Assembly: GCA_010093485.1 (NCBI GenBank)
Contig: MU001494.1
Location: 1,519,937 to 1,583,936 of the forward strand
Source: Karstenula rhodostoma CBS 690.94
Lineage: Eukaryota; Ascomycota; Dothideomycetes; Pleosporales; Didymosphaeriaceae
Length of the DNA stretch: 64,000 nucleotides
Direction of reading: 5' to 3'
Numbering within the stretch: the stretch's first letter is position 1; each line of letters starts with the position of its first letter. The position numbers and the translations under genes are program-made. The notes beneath the pieces were generated by a model, which had not been told where the DNA came from, made no database searches, and was given only the letters and a program-made list of their open reading frames with translations. This document shows positions 20,793 to 33,287 of the stretch, one piece after another.

Positions 20793-22122
20793 ATGGCGCC
20801 GATCGGCCAGACCGACTTCCTCGCGACACTCGACAAACGCGTGGCTCAATGCTGGTGCATGGAACCGTGGACAGATGCGGCGCACGTACCCGTGCAGATG
20901 GACTGCTGCAAGTAAGATACTCCCCAGTACAAAGTCGCTATGTCTTGGACATGTACACTTCGTACATAAACCCACTTTTGTGACTCAGCTGACTTTGTAC
21001 CCGCGAGTATAGGCAGCTCGCAGGCACAGAATGCATCAAGCAGTGGGTCACAAGCTCTGCCGCCAACCACAACAAGTGTCCGCATGTAAGATTTGCGAAC
21101 TTCGGAAGCAGAAAGTATGACTGACTTTGTGCTTCTGCGTTTAGTGTAGACAAGAGCTGTTCAGAAAGGAAGGTGCGCCCGGCAGCTCTCCCCGACAAGC
21201 GCCGACGGCAATTGCTCCCCTGATATGGTCTGAACCGTCCTTCCCGGCCCTGTTCTTACGATCTACCTCTGCCCGCCCGTTGCCAATACGTCAGCCAGCT
21301 CCGGCCGCTGTGAGCCCGCCTCGCTCGTCTCTAGGTTTGACATCTATGCCTATCGGCGGCGCTGTCCCAATCCTCCTGCCGGCTGCCGGCAACATAGGCA
21401 ACCGCAACGAAGCCTTCGATCTTTGGAAAACCACCTTCGCCCACCCAAGCCTGTTTGAGCGACTATGGGCGCATATCCAGGTCAAGCCTCAATGGCCGCT
21501 AGCGGCTGAAACAAAGTGGCACTACATGGTCGCTCTGCTGCACAGCGTCATAGGCCAGGAGATCTTTGTGGCTACAAGGGACGGCCGGATTCAACAGGCC
21601 CTCGCGCTGCACGGATACTTGTACCACTTGGAGCGGCTTCCCGCTCAAAATCTCGCACATACGGAGGAGCACACGTGTGCCATTCTATCCACTGGTCCGC
21701 TGTTCGACTGCGTGGATTTCATGATGATGATTGTCAATTTGGTGCATCACATGCAGCCCACGCATATAATGGCCGACACCATCGCCACGGTGATGGATAA
21801 TCTATACTATGGTCGCGACGACCACCGCCAGGTGTCGGAGTGGCGGAGCTGGGACATTATCTTTGGGGAGGCGATGAGCTTGTGCCGCTATCAAGACGTC
21901 CCGGCCTTACGTATCCTGACGGTGCTGCTACTGTGCAATCCGCTACCGGTTGTGAAGCAGGCATTTGGCACGAATACTTCGCGGTACGGACCGTACGACC
22001 GCAGGTGTCTTACGGTGGTCGATAGGTTGCGGAACAGGCTGGGACTGAGGCTGAAGGACATGCTCGAGGAGCTGGCGAGGATGTCGGACGATGGGCTGTT
22101 GATTTTCTGGGGCCTCGCCTGA
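20793..22122 (+). CDS. RING-like zinc-finger protein, paralogue of 1036-2270
   Basis: Exons 20793-20911, 21013-21085 and 21145-22122 (introns of 101 and 59 bp) give 389 aa. The joins build an N-terminal cysteine cluster: C20, C22, C38, C39, C47, C62 and C65, with CCKQLAGTEC and NHNKCPHCRQELF. The layout matches the paralogue at 1036-2270, including the unusual CxC start, the CCKQ core and the CPHC end. The C-terminal domain also matches: GPLFDC, WDIIFGEAMSLC, VPALRILTVLLLCNPLPVVK and a final Leu-rich helix. The linker between is Pro/Ser-rich instead of acidic. The CPHC intron sits at the same place in both genes, between CPH and the last cysteine, which confirms common descent; this gene has an extra intron after CCK. 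Function unknown. Confidence 0.83.
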
Positions 22123-22422
22123 TGGACTAGAATGGGACGTTATCGGCAAGTAAGAGTTGTGCGATGTACTGGGTATGAGCATCCAGTTAACGAGTGCTGA
22201 CTGGAGACTGTTGCAACCATTTTTGGAGTGAGTCAAAATCATGCCATTGGCTGAAAATGCTATAGCAGCCCGCCCAGGATATCGCGGCACTGTGGATGAC
22301 CCAAAATCTCGCCCTTAATAGGTTGACAGTCATAGCCTGTACTCTCAATACTGAACATCTCTTTCTGCAAAGCTGCCTAATCCTGAATGTTCTTCCTTGG
22401 GCTGTACAGTATATCCACCCAC
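22123..22422. other. Convergent 3' flanks
   Basis: 300 bp between the stop codons of the RING-like gene and SPB4. Nothing further seen. Confidence 0.5.
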
Positions 22423-24315
22423 TCAATCACTAAACCCCTCGAACGCCTCCTCCTCTTCCTCCTCCACCTTCTTCCTCACCTGCGCAATCATCTTCTGCAA
22501 CTCTTCCTCTTTCTTCCTCTCTTCCTCATTCAACCCAGCCACACGCTCATGCTCCCTCTTCTTCTCCTTCTTCTCCCTCCTCACCTCCTTGGTTGCCCTC
22601 TGTTCCTTCTTCAGCGTCCATGCATCCTTCTCCTTATCCCTCTTCTCGAACCGCTTCTTCTGCGCGCCCTCGGCTAGCTCCTCCAGCCGCTGCTTCTCGC
22701 GCACCTTGTCCTTGTACGCAAGGGCATTGAGCTCGAACTCCAGCCCAAGCGTGCGGTCGCCCTCGAACTTCTTCAGTTCAGGCATGCTCGGCAGGCGGAG
22801 CAGACCCCATGCGTGGCCCAGGTTTTCCCAGTCGAGGTCGGCGACGCGGAAGATGGAGCTGGCGGTGTGCTTGCTGTAGGCGCGGACCCAGGAGACGAAG
22901 CCACGCTGCGCTTTGTCGAAGATTGCTCTATCGGACCTGGCTACGGCTCTCATTTTTTTGCTCGCGGCATCTGCGTCGATGGATGTGATGACAATCTCCG
23001 GTGTAGTGAGGGGCGAGATGGGTGTTTGTCGTATACGGAGGAACTCGATGTAGTCTTCCTCGCGGCCTGGGTTGAGGAAGGTCAGTGCCAGCCCCCTTCG
23101 TCCCGCGCGACCAGCACGGCCACAGCGGTGGATGAAGGTTTTGGGGTCGCTGGGTGGGTCGGTTTGCAGGACAAGGTCGACGGCGGGGATGTCGAGGCCG
23201 CGGGCTGCAACGTCGGTGGTGAGGAGGATGGAGGGTACCATGCTGTCGACGAACTTGGCAAAGTTCTTTCTGCGGACCTTGTCGGGGTGCTTGCCGTGTA
23301 GTGGGATGATTGCGTGACCTTTGAGCACTTCTGGGAGCACATGTTGAAAGTAGTCGACGGAGTAGCACGTCGCCAAGTACATGATGGCCTTTTGGGGTTG
23401 CGGTTGGAGAGTTGCTAGCAGCTTCTTGATTGCTGGGATTTTGTGCGAGGGTGGCATGACTAGATAGGACATCTGGAGACTGGCTGGTGTGCGCTTGTCT
23501 TGAATTATGCCTTCTTCGCCCTCTTTTGGTGCAGCTCTGGCTTTGACTTTGACGGCGATGCGGACTGGATTGCGCAGACCAACACGGATAAGCTGGTCAA
23601 CAGCTTCGCTGACGCTAGCGCTAAACAGCCCTGTTCGCCGCTGTTTTGGCAGTCTTGAGAGTATCCTTTGCAGATCATCCTTGAAGCCCATGTCCAAGAG
23701 GCGATCCGCTTCATCCATCACTAGCGCATCGAAGGATAACTGTGGGCAGTGAACGTGCGGGGAGGATAGTAGCTCTAGCAGGCGACCAGGCGTTCCGATG
23801 AGGATATTGGGCGAATTTTTCAAGAACCAGCTCAAGTCTTGAGCAGGAGTCACTGTCCCACCCAAGAGAAGCTGGGGCACGACTTTCAGGGTGCCAGGAG
23901 GGAAGGTTGGAGGAGGAGGCGCATCCGCATCTTCCATATCAGAATCGTCGTCATCCGTCTTCATGACGGCCGCCGATGGAGCGTGAAATTTGAGCAGCGA
24001 AAGGAGAACAGTATGGATTTGCGTTGCCAGTTCTCGTGTTGGCGTGAGTATGATGGCTCCAACGTGATTTTTCTTCAGAGGCGCATCCAGTCGAAGGAGG
24101 CGCTCAACCATTGGAATCATGAAGGCCAACGTCTTTCCGGATCCAGTGACAGCTTCGACCACTACATCTTTGTTGCCCATGAACAATGGAATCGCGGCGT
24201 GCTGTACAGGTGTCGGCTTCGTGAAACCCATGGCGGAGATGGCGTCCAGTATCCATTCTGATAGTGGTGGCGTCAGGGCACTCCAGGACCGTTCAGTTTT
24301 GGTTTGAGGTGCCAT
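22423..24315 (-). CDS. SPB4: ATP-dependent RNA helicase Spb4 (60S ribosome assembly)
   Basis: A single exon of 630 aa. DEAD-box motifs occur in order: Q motif GFTKPTPVQ (30-38), AVTGSGKT (55-62), PTRELA (92-97), TPGR, DEAD (201-204), SAS (232-234), ARGLDIP and [11 protein letters not shown]. The Spb4-type C-terminal extension follows: [11 protein letters not shown], then a long Lys/Glu-rich coiled coil from about 530 to 625. Spb4 remodels pre-rRNA in nucleolar pre-60S particles. An acidic insert, [16 protein letters not shown] (about 121-136), lies between motifs Ia and Ib. Length and domain order fit the fungal Spb4 family (about 600-640 aa). Confidence 0.93.
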   Translation of the reverse strand: MAPQTKTERSWSALTPPLSEWILDAISAMGFTKPTPVQHAAIPLFMGNKDVVVEAVTGSGKTLAFMIPMVERLLRLDAPLKKNHVGAIILTPTRELATQIHTVLLSLLKFHAPSAAVMKTDDDDSDMEDADAPPPPTFPPGTLKVVPQLLLGGTVTPAQDLSWFLKNSPNILIGTPGRLLELLSSPHVHCPQLSFDALVMDEADRLLDMGFKDDLQRILSRLPKQRRTGLFSASVSEAVDQLIRVGLRNPVRIAVKVKARAAPKEGEEGIIQDKRTPASLQMSYLVMPPSHKIPAIKKLLATLQPQPQKAIMYLATCYSVDYFQHVLPEVLKGHAIIPLHGKHPDKVRRKNFAKFVDSMVPSILLTTDVAARGLDIPAVDLVLQTDPPSDPKTFIHRCGRAGRAGRRGLALTFLNPGREEDYIEFLRIRQTPISPLTTPEIVITSIDADAASKKMRAVARSDRAIFDKAQRGFVSWVRAYSKHTASSIFRVADLDWENLGHAWGLLRLPSMPELKKFEGDRTLGLEFELNALAYKDKVREKQRLEELAEGAQKKRFEKRDKEKDAWTLKKEQRATKEVRREKKEKKREHERVAGLNEEERKKEEELQKMIAQVRKKVEEEEEEAFEGFSD

Positions 24316-25120
24316 GATTGTACCCCCCCAGCCTGGTCAATCTCCTACTCTTACTGTGGCTGGCGTCCGGTTGGGTTGGTGTTGCTGTGCTCGCGCTCAC
24401 GATCACGAGCGGTAAAAGTTTGGCTCAGAAAAAATAAGTGGGTGCTGTGGCGCAACGCCGAAGCGGTGGCGGTGCTCCCAAGACCACAAGCTTCTGGAGG
24501 TGACGCAAGATGATGCATGTGGTGACTTGCAACGGACAACAATCAAGCTTTTGCCACGATACAGGAAAGAGAACAGCAGGCTCCAACGCAAATCAGGATC
24601 CAAGTAGAATTGTCTCCATCTCCCAGACCAAGAGCATGCATCCTGATCTCATCCGCCAAGGCGGTAGCCCCCCGTCACGATCCGCATGAGCGCATGAGCA
24701 GGCAGCTCGCAAAAATATCCGCGTGAACCCTGCTGTTGGCTGAACAACAAAAGCATCAATATCCTGCACCCCTATCACCCCCCGTAATCCTCTCGAGGCT
24801 CACCGCAAGACACGGTGGCCTCTTCTCCCCCAACCCCGCCACCAGACGATGCGCGTCGCCCGGACGAATTCGCATTCGCAGCCCCGGCCCTGGCAGTCGT
24901 AGTCACAAATCACCCACCCGCGCATGTCGAACCGCCCGCCGCGCACACCGCGCACCTCGACGCTCAGCCTGCACCCGCTTACAGCCTGCACCCGCGACCC
25001 CCGGAAGACGTCGCACTCGTCGCGCGCCTGACGCACCTTTACCTCGAGACTTCGGCTCACTTCACCGGGCTCATCCGCCACCCTCCGCTTCCCGCATTTC
25101 CTCTCTGCTGGCAGCGTGCC
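24316..25120. other. Shared promoter region of SPB4 and DGK1
   Basis: 805 bp between divergent start codons. The DGK1 frame stays open back to about 24815 but has no ATG there; that stretch is Pro/Ala/Arg-biased and probably 5' leader. Confidence 0.5.
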
Positions 25121-26337
25121 ATGTCGTCGTCCAGGCAGTACTCGATTCCGCACACGCCGCGCGTGATTTCGCCGTCGCCCACGCCCACGCCCTCGGAGCT
25201 GAGGGAGAAGGAAAGTTACTTTGGCCCGGTGACGCGCTCGGCCAGTCGCAAGCAGAAAGTCACATCGCCGCCGCCCATCGACGAGGACTCGTCGGGCTCG
25301 GATCCAGAGAAGAGGGCCAGGGCTAGGAGTCGGAGTCCCATCCTGGAAGGGCGGCGGCGGCGCATGAGCGGGCTCACCTCCAAGCGGCAGATGAACGGCA
25401 ACTCCAAGGCGAAGAAGGTGGACCTCGCGCTGCCAAATGGGACGGTCAACGGCCATCTCTCGCCGGCGGCCGCGAACAAGAACTACTGGCGCGAGATGAG
25501 CCGGAGCCCCAGTCCGCTGGGCCTGATCCCCATCCACCAAAAGTGGAGATCCTTCGTGAGTAGATCCCACCGACACCCGTGCGTGCCTGACAGCTAACGG
25601 CCAGCCAGATCCACCGCCACGAAGTCCCCCGCAAAATCCTCCACGTCTCCATCGGCTTCATAACCCTCTTCTTCTACTGCACTGGCCGCCAGCCCGCCCA
25701 GATCCACCCCGTGCTGCTCGCCATGCTGATCCCCGTCGCCGCGACCGACTTCATCCGCCACCGCTACTGGCAGGTCAACCGCATGTACATCCGCTTCCTG
25801 GGCGCGCTGATGCGCGAGTCCGAAGTCGACGGCTGGAACGGCGTCATCTCGTATCTCCTCGGCGCGTGGATCGTCCTGCGCTTCTTCCCAAAGGACGTCG
25901 GCGCCATGAGCGTGCTCCTGCTGTCCTGGTGCGACACCGCCGCCTCGACCTTCGGCCGCCTCTGGGGCCACCGCACCTGGCGCGTGCGCAAGGGCAAGTC
26001 GCTCGCGGGGTCCATCGCAGCCTGCATCACGGGCGTCATCACCGCGGCGCTGTTTTGGGGCTGGCTGGCGCCCATATACGGCGAGTACAACACGGGCGTG
26101 AACGCGTTTGCGTACCAGGGCGTCCTTGCGCTTCCCGCGCAGGTCCGGGAGGCGCTGGGTCTGTCGATCACGCAGGGCTCCGTGACGGGATACCTCGCGC
26201 TGGGCGTCATGTCTCTGTGGGCCGGCGTCGTTGCGAGCGCCAGCGAGGCCGTCGACCTGTTTGGTTGGGACGACAACTTGACCATCCCGGCGCTATGCGG
26301 CGTGGGGCTGTGGGGATTTACCAAAGTGTTCGCGTAG
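25121..26337 (+). CDS. DGK1: CTP-dependent diacylglycerol kinase
   Basis: Exons 25121-25555 and 25609-26337 (53 bp intron) give 387 aa. The join reads KWRSF-IHRHEVPRKILH. The enzyme phosphorylates diacylglycerol to phosphatidate using CTP, at the ER/nuclear membrane. The N-terminal ~145 residues are Ser/Pro/Arg-rich and likely disordered and phosphorylated. The membrane-bound CTP-transferase domain follows, with FIRHRYWQVNRMY, LGALMRESEVDGWNGVISYL, FPKDVGAMSVLLLSWCDTAAS and RKGKSLAGSIAA, all hallmark stretches of the Dgk1 family, and several hydrophobic helices. The start is the first in-frame ATG (GTGCCATGTCG). Assignment to Dgk1 rather than a phosphatidate cytidylyltransferase rests on the WCDTAAS and KGKSLAG motifs and the size. 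Confidence 0.9.
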
Positions 26338-26978
26338 CTCCTTTCCCTTGCCTTACCTCTTCACCCCAGTCATCGCATCTTTATTCTTTTCTAAATTCTT
26401 ATTGCATGGTAGATCGTGATACCATATTCTTGTATTCTTAGTTCCTTATGTTTACGACGTCATGGCACTCGGGCAAACGCGGCTTATGCGGTTTGGGCAC
26501 GGTTGGAAACAGCGCACGGCATGTATGGGGTGGGTACATTTGCAACTAGATCTCACATCTGTTGAGCATCCAGAACGCGCGGGGCATGCACAAAGTAGAT
26601 GGACTGTATGTAGAGATACCAATCATCGCAAAATCGCATCGACAACGACGAATGCTTGGGATTTTCATAAGACTCTACCTCCCGTTTCGGATATGGACCC
26701 CAAGGCTGAGCATCACGGCGTTGTCCGTACCAGGAACAGCATGTTTTCAAAAGCACAGGCATTATATTACGAGCACGTACACGCGCCTGCATGTTGGACT
26801 CCACCTAAGCACCTGCGCTAAAGAGGGGTATATAGCAAGCCGAAAAAGACATTGAAAGAATCCTAAACCAAACTCCGATTCCATCCTTTTTGTGTTTGTA
26901 CCATTCCAGCTCGATGCATGAAGCAGAGAAAAAAGTATGTGATGCGTCCAGTTGGCGTGATTGCATTGGTATGCCAAG
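26338..26978. other. Convergent 3' flanks of DGK1 and kelch gene
   Basis: 641 bp holding 3' untranslated regions of both genes. No gene seen. Confidence 0.5.
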
Positions 26979-29439
26979 CTACAGAGCAGTCCCGGGAGGT
27001 GTCGGTGACTCTGTAGGTTTCGTCGAGGGCGTAACCGGCTCAGGCGGGGATATCTGCCTACGCAACAAGCTCGCATCTTTTCTCGATGCAAGGACTGGCT
27101 CAGGCGGAGAAACTTGCTCGTGCGGCGTCCGGAAGACATCTTCGCTCCCAGGGCTCTCGACTCTGGAAGAGGGATCCGTCGTAGGCTTGGCGAAGTAATC
27201 TTTCTTCTGGTCCAGCGGCTGCTTTACAGGTGCCGGTTGTACGCCTCTAACTTTGTTACTGCCCGTGCTCGAACTCCTCCTTCGTTCACCACCTGCGCTG
27301 GATGGCCTTCTCAAACCCGGCGTATACTCCGGGCTCTCTGGCAGATCGTCTCCCGGTGTACGGACGATAGGTACGCCATGCACACCACCAGCAACTGTGT
27401 TCGTACCCGGGAGCTCCGACGCCCACGCCGCTGTGTCGTGGTCCGCTTCCACGAACTCCCTTGGAGCGTTCAACTCCTGCGCCTCAGGACCTGCCAGTTC
27501 GGCGGGGTCATTCTCGTTCACCCCCTGGAGCTCGTACTTTTCCTTTTTTTCGTCGCTGCTGGAGCGCGGAATTTCGTCGCCATGGAGTTCGGAAGCAGCC
27601 CTTGCCTTAACGCGTCGGCGGTGGAGAAAGAAAAGGATGCCCGCAATGATCGCTAGACCTGCGACACCGCCCACAACCCCACCAGCGATAGCGCCAACAT
27701 TTGTCTTCTTGGAGTCTTGGGAGTCTCCTGAACCTGATGTGTTGTTGGAGGTGGGCCAGCTCGAGGGCATCGTGTATCGGGACTTGCGGAACACATCGCC
27801 TAGCCCCTTCTCCGTCCAACCCTGCTTCGGATCACTGACGGTAGCTCCCCCGTTAGCCTTGCCACCTGTTACGTTGAGCAGCTGGGTCGGGACGTCATAA
27901 TCCGTATCGGTTATGTTGCTGTAAAATACGCTGCCCCATTTGGCGGTTGATAGTTCAAGGAAAGCGACGCCTTTGAGCTCCCAGTCAAAGCGTAGAGTAG
28001 TGACATTTCCTCCCACTGTGACCATCTGTCGCTTTCCGACCCGATGGCAGTTGTGCCCCATTCGAGGAGCCCCGCCGTTATCAAAGAGAGTTGTCCACGT
28101 GAATGATGGGATCGAGAGTACGGCAACGTCATCGTAAGCTTTATTGTTGATCGGGTCGAAACCACTGTAGAGATAGATGTGATGACTTGAGTTATCCGGC
28201 GCGGAAACGTAAACGGTACAGAAGTCGATTCGCGGAGCCGGTATATCGCCGGTGGTGGTTTGTTCGTACCACGTGCCATTACTAGATGATGGATCTCTGA
28301 AGTAAGAATCTAGATCAAACACATCTACGGTATTGAAGTCGATCTATGGCAAGTAAGCAGCGCGAAGGGTGTCAGATGGTTGCTTTCAAGACAGGTCTGG
28401 CTGTACTTGGGAAATATATGACTTACGAGCTCTCCCTGCGTTCTGTTGGCGATTTCGCCGAACTTGAGGCCCGGCTGAATCTGACCACCTAGGGCTACCA
28501 GAATGCCACTATCGCCTACAGCATCGATGTATTCCAATGTTCCTCCTACTCTCGGAGAGCTCCTTTTCATGCTGGACGTTGATATATTTGCCGCACGAAC
28601 GTCAAGATCAACCAGGTTGATGATCAGCATGCCGTCCAGTGGCATATATAAGTTCTGAGTGGGATCTTTGAATGGGTTGGACAAAGTCAGGGTAGACGTT
28701 CCCATATCGATTTGCCCGCCTAGATAAAAGCCAACTCCTCTTTCAATATCCTCAGCTGCAGCGCCATGGTTTGGTTGCCAAACCTGTTGGATAGTGTGTT
28801 TATCCCATGGACTGTCTAGCGTGTGGTCATACGTCCAGAGAGGGTATTGCGAACTGTCTGGTTGCCGATAGCCTTCGAAGGATTGGTTGTTCATGTATGT
28901 CGTTCCACCAAAGTTGTAAATCGTGTCGCTTTTGTTACGAGGCCCGTGGAAAAGATGTCCTCGTATGAGATTTGGTACGGCCGTGCCCGTAGACGGGCTT
29001 GTCACATTCTTGCGCTTGACGTCTATAGACAGGCCCCCAGATTTATTACTGGGTATTTGCCAATCCCACGTCTTGGTCATATCAATGGTCAAGAGGTAAT
29101 TATCTGGACACGTTAATGGTCAATCATATCTTGTGAACGAGAAAACCTACTGATTCCAAGATAAACATCGCCTGAGTCATTGAATCTCTGAACACCACTG
29201 TCGATGTACAGGGTGTTGTTCTTCACGACAGCTAATGCCTCGTCAGCAAAAAATTATATGCCAGAGCAAAGAATCTAACATTGCGACCACCATCTCATGC
29301 AAAAGTTCTCGACTGGATCGGGGCCGGCATTCTTCGGTGGTTGCTGTGCGCCAACATGCGCTACAGTGAATGCCCAGATAGCTATTAGTCCGAGAGGCGC
29401 GACTCGAAAATATTGTAGCCAGCCACTGCTGAAGGCCAT
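26979..29439 (-). CDS. Kelch-type single-pass membrane glycoprotein
   Basis: Exons 29439-29280, 29231-29151, 29103-28427 and 28343-26979 (introns of 48, 47 and 83 bp) give 760 aa. A signal peptide is visible (LGLIAIWAFTVAHVGA, about residues 15-31). The extracellular part to about 500 has kelch/galactose-oxidase propeller features: TLYIDSGVQRF, YLGINNYLLTIDMTKTW, IYNFGGTTYM, ILVALGG, IYLYSGFDPINNKAYDDVAVLSI and MVTVGGN. It also has many Asn-x-Ser/Thr sites. A Gly-rich membrane helix follows (VGAIAGGVVGGVAGLAIIAG, about 522-546), then the basic stop-transfer HRRRVKAR and a ~210-residue cytosolic tail rich in Ser/Pro/Glu with two ISPPEPV-like repeats. Such proteins are common in filamentous fungi and resemble cell-surface sensors or Rax2-like cortical proteins; ligand unknown. 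Confidence 0.82.
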
Positions 29440-31501
29440 GCTACCTGAACATGTGCGCACTTGAAGGTGCCCGCGAAGATGAAGTGTCGAAGTCTACAAG
29501 TGGGGGAACTATCAGTAGCTGCATTAATTAATCACGGCTTCTCGGGGGCAATGGCTCCAGTGGCTGTTCTCAGCCTTGCAGCTCCTGCACCCTCCTGTCA
29601 CTGGAGGCGTTGCTGTCGTCAGATCATAGTGGAAGGTGGAAGCCGCGCTGACATGCCCTGTACTCGGCGGAATCAGTATGATAGGTTCGGCATACCGAGT
29701 CGCCGTCAAAGCTTTGATAGGCGACTAATTTCGTTTTAGATACGCGCATAGGCGAGCGAACGATACCGTGAGTGGTCGCAACTGTGCCCTCTTCAGCCCC
29801 GCCAGGTTGACGGTTCAGCGTCACAAGGTAAGATTTGAAGAAACTCCGGCCCGTGAAAGCAAGAAGGCAAGCTGCCGACCTAGCTTGCTGTGCAATTGCC
29901 TCGCAGAACATCCCACAGTGCGGTCAATCCGCCGCAGATCTGGGGACAGGGATATGCTTATTCACCATTCAGGTGCACCACATCCCTGACGATGTGGACG
30001 GGACACGGACACGGACAAACTGGTTAGACTAACGCCTCCCGTACAGCCTCAGCAAATGGTCGTTAAACTCAGTGAGGAGTCGATGCAGGGAGAATCCCAT
30101 GCCACAACTTGGCTTCGGCGTTGGAGGTTTTCCAGAAAGATAACCAGCTCTAGTATTTAGTCACCAGGCTGAGCGGCGGTTTAGTAAATTGATTGGATGC
30201 CTCTTGGCCTATTTGCGTAGGTCGAAGCACAGGGCGCTGTCCGCAAGGCTTCTAGACTCTCGCGAATGCGGTTGGTTCGAAAGTACGAATCGTGCGATCA
30301 GTGCATGGTTGCAAGGAGATTATCCGTGTGGCTATATTGTCCTCGCGGTTACCGACGATACAAGAATGACTGACCGCTGCTCCAAACGTCACTAGATACG
30401 GATGGACCGGAAACTGCCGGCTTTTGCATCAGCTTGCTGAGCAGGATGACAGCCCGAGCCTTTTGCGAGAGATGTGGAGGTGGGGCGCAGTACTAACACA
30501 GACCCAATGTGTGGCGCAGCTTCGTAAATTGAGAACACCTCTTTAATCGCGGCGTACTTCAGCTGTTCGCAACTCGGTGATCGGTTCATAAATGGAGCGG
30601 AGTTGGCGTCAGGCGCAGTAGAGCAAAGAAGCCAGATGTCAATAGTAGCCAGATGCGAACCCGAAGATGTCCGGTGCTTTTGACTGATGTAGGGGTACGT
30701 CGAATCGCAATAGAGTCCAGCTACCACTCGTATAACGAGGACAAACCCCGAATGTCGTGCTGTATACAGTCTTTGCATGTATTCATCTGTCTCTGGGCGA
30801 CTTCATGTACTTGGTATCTCTGTAGATCTCTTTCTGGCGGTGCATGCTCGATCAAGTTTGTCAGGGAGTAGAATCAGATTGCTCATCATCATTCCTTTGT
30901 TGGCCTTGGACGATGCTTGGTAGGTACGCTGGATCGATGAAACGACCTGCCACTCAGCCTCACGTTGTCGTCGGAGAACCCACCGGGAAGGAAATTGTCT
31001 CATAGCGCGATCCCCGGCATGATGTAAGACATCCAGGGGAACATTGGGGGCGGAAGGACTTGCGGAGAGGAGGGGAGACGGCCGGTGATGCCTCGGATGC
31101 AAGCGGTGGGCGGCCCGAATTCTTAGCGCGTACCTCCACTTGGGTGGGAGCTTGAGACTTGACCAGTCTACACTTTGTTTCTGCCACACTCACACACCAC
31201 AAACACGCGCCACGTCTCCAGCAGCTTCTAGTTATTGCCTCGGCCCCTGGCGACTTTTCACCGCAAGAAACACGACCAGACAATAAGCTATATCCACCCC
31301 ACTTCCCCTCCAAGTGCCCCGCGCACAGCACGCAACATCGACCATTCAAGTGAAAGACTTCCTCGACGAACACAGACCCGCGCTTACCGACTGCGAACCA
31401 CACAAAAAGCCCCCGGGCGCCTTCCGATAGTCCCCCAACTCCCCTCACCTGTATATTCGCCATCAACTCCCGCTACACCTCAACTCCGAAATACACATAC
31501 C
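29440..31501. other. Intergenic between divergent kelch and UBC7 genes
   Basis: Two kilobases with no convincing gene. The last 300 bp, before UBC7, are C- and A-rich with few G, as in a long 5' leader. The left part should hold the kelch gene promoter. Confidence 0.45.
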
Positions 31502-32068
31502 ATGGCCTCGTCCTCCGCCGCCGCCGGTCTGCTGGCCCGTCAACTTAAACAGATGCAGAACGACAAGGACATCCCGGGGATATCGTGCGGGCTGGTAGAC
31601 AACAACGTGTTTGAGTGGGAGGTAATGCTCATGATCAACGACGAGACCAAGTACTACGGCGGTGCTTCTACCCTATCTACCCTTCCGCACGCACATGCAG
31701 CTGACTGACACGCCGCAGGTGGCTTTTTCCGCGCACGCCTCACATTCCCCACCGAGTACCCCCTGCTGCCACCTAAGATGCGCTTCGAGACGCCCCTTTT
31801 CCACCCAAACATATACCCCAACGGCGACGTCTGCATCTCTATCCTGCACCCCCCAGAGGAAGACAAGTACGGCTACGAGTCTGCCGCCGAGCGCTGGTCT
31901 CCCGTCCAAACCCCAGAAACCATCCTTCTCTCCGTCATTTCCATGCTCTCGTCGCCCAATGACGAGTCTCCAGCCAACGTCGAGGCTGCGTCGCTATGGC
32001 GGGATAATTTGCCCGAGTTTAAGAAGCGCGTGCGGAAGTGTGTGAGGGATAGTTTAGAATTTGAGTAG
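31502..32068 (+). CDS. UBC7: Ubiquitin-conjugating enzyme E2 of the Ubc7/UBE2G class
   Basis: Exons 31502-31661 and 31719-32068 (57 bp intron) give 169 aa, the usual length. The join reads [11 protein letters not shown]. The UBC fold is complete: HPN triad (82-84), catalytic Cys92 in [10 protein letters not shown], and the acidic insert after the active site ([18 protein letters not shown], about 98-115) that separates Ubc7 and Cdc34 types from other E2s. In yeast Ubc7 works with Cue1 and the Hrd1 and Doa10 ligases in ER-associated degradation. The N terminus ([14 protein letters not shown]) is typical of fungal Ubc7. Highly conserved, so the call is firm. Confidence 0.95.
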
Positions 32069-33287
32069 GCCGGGGCAAGAGGGTGGCGTCGGATCGAATG
32101 GGATACGATAGGAACCTAGACAAAGATATTCTTGGAGCGTCATGGACGCAGGACGGTGACAACTTGGCTCGACTCTCCACGAAGTTGGACCTGCAGTCAT
32201 GTCACAGATTCTGGTTTCTACGCATCAGCATGGTAGGCAGCAAATGCTCTACAATTTCTCAAACAAGCGAGCGTGCAATACATTCATGGAGATCAACTCG
32301 ACTGTTTATGTGTGGCGAAGTGAGATGTGACGAATTGTCGTTGTGACTTCGATATCCACACTAGGTTTCGACAAGTAGCCGCATTTATATATCCAGTCCA
32401 AAGGGGACCGCATCCTGGCTGCACTAGTACAGAAATCCGCTAGCCTAACCCAGCACCATCATCCCTAGCTCCCCAGCTCCCCACCGACCCCTTGCCTGTG
32501 CAAAAGAAAGACAATCATCCTCAGTTCAACAGATGGTACAAGAAAGGTAATTCTGCCGACCGACCGTATCGTGTCACACAGTGACTACCTATGGGGGAAT
32601 CCAAAATAAAAAGTCGCCTTCAGAACAAAACATTAGACCAACAAAGCAGTAACCGTACGTGTAATGGGGACGCCTCATCACCATCCGACCGGATAACAAA
32701 GACGACAATAACCGGCATAACGAAGGGGAGGGAGGGAAATGACCTGCCTCCCATGGTACTCATGATTAGATATTTTGTGGCGCTGGAATGAATCGGTACA
32801 ATGTCGAAGGCCGCTGTTCGCTCGCCGAAACGCCGCAGAAAAGGAAAACAAAAGGATGAGAACGGGGAAGTAATTCGGGCGGACAAGGACAAACGAGAGG
32901 ATGGCGCGTGGGGTGGAACGTAGTGAAGGGAATAACAGCCGCAGCAGCAGTCGGCATCCCCCCCGGACCGCCCCATGAGAAGCGAAAGCAAGAGGGACGG
33001 ACGGTAGGCATATCGTTTCGTCGTGTCGTTTGATATCGGCATCATGGTGCATGAGTACTGATTTCGAGGATTTCTGGATTTTCCGTGATCTCTGTAGTTT
33101 TTGGACAGAGGAAGGGGTGGAAGCTCGTGATCAAGTACGGTGCGGCTGTGAGGTGAGGAGGGCGCTGCTGGGGGCTCGCAGTGTGAGATGCGATGTCCCA
33201 TTCCTGTTCTGTCGACGGAAAAGGTTCCATAGCCCAATGCACCTGAGGAAATTGTACCTTTGGTAATGGCCCTGTATGAGTCCCGTC
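32069..33287. other. Convergent 3' flanks of UBC7 and Btz gene
   Basis: 1.2 kb. Open frames on the minus strand at 32620-33240 are low in complexity and overlap the expected 3' untranslated region of the Btz gene. No gene supported. Confidence 0.45.

Noticed and set aside
24815..25120. N-terminal extension of the DGK1 protein
   Set aside because: The frame is open but has no ATG, and the composition is Pro/Ala/Arg-biased as in GC-rich leader DNA.
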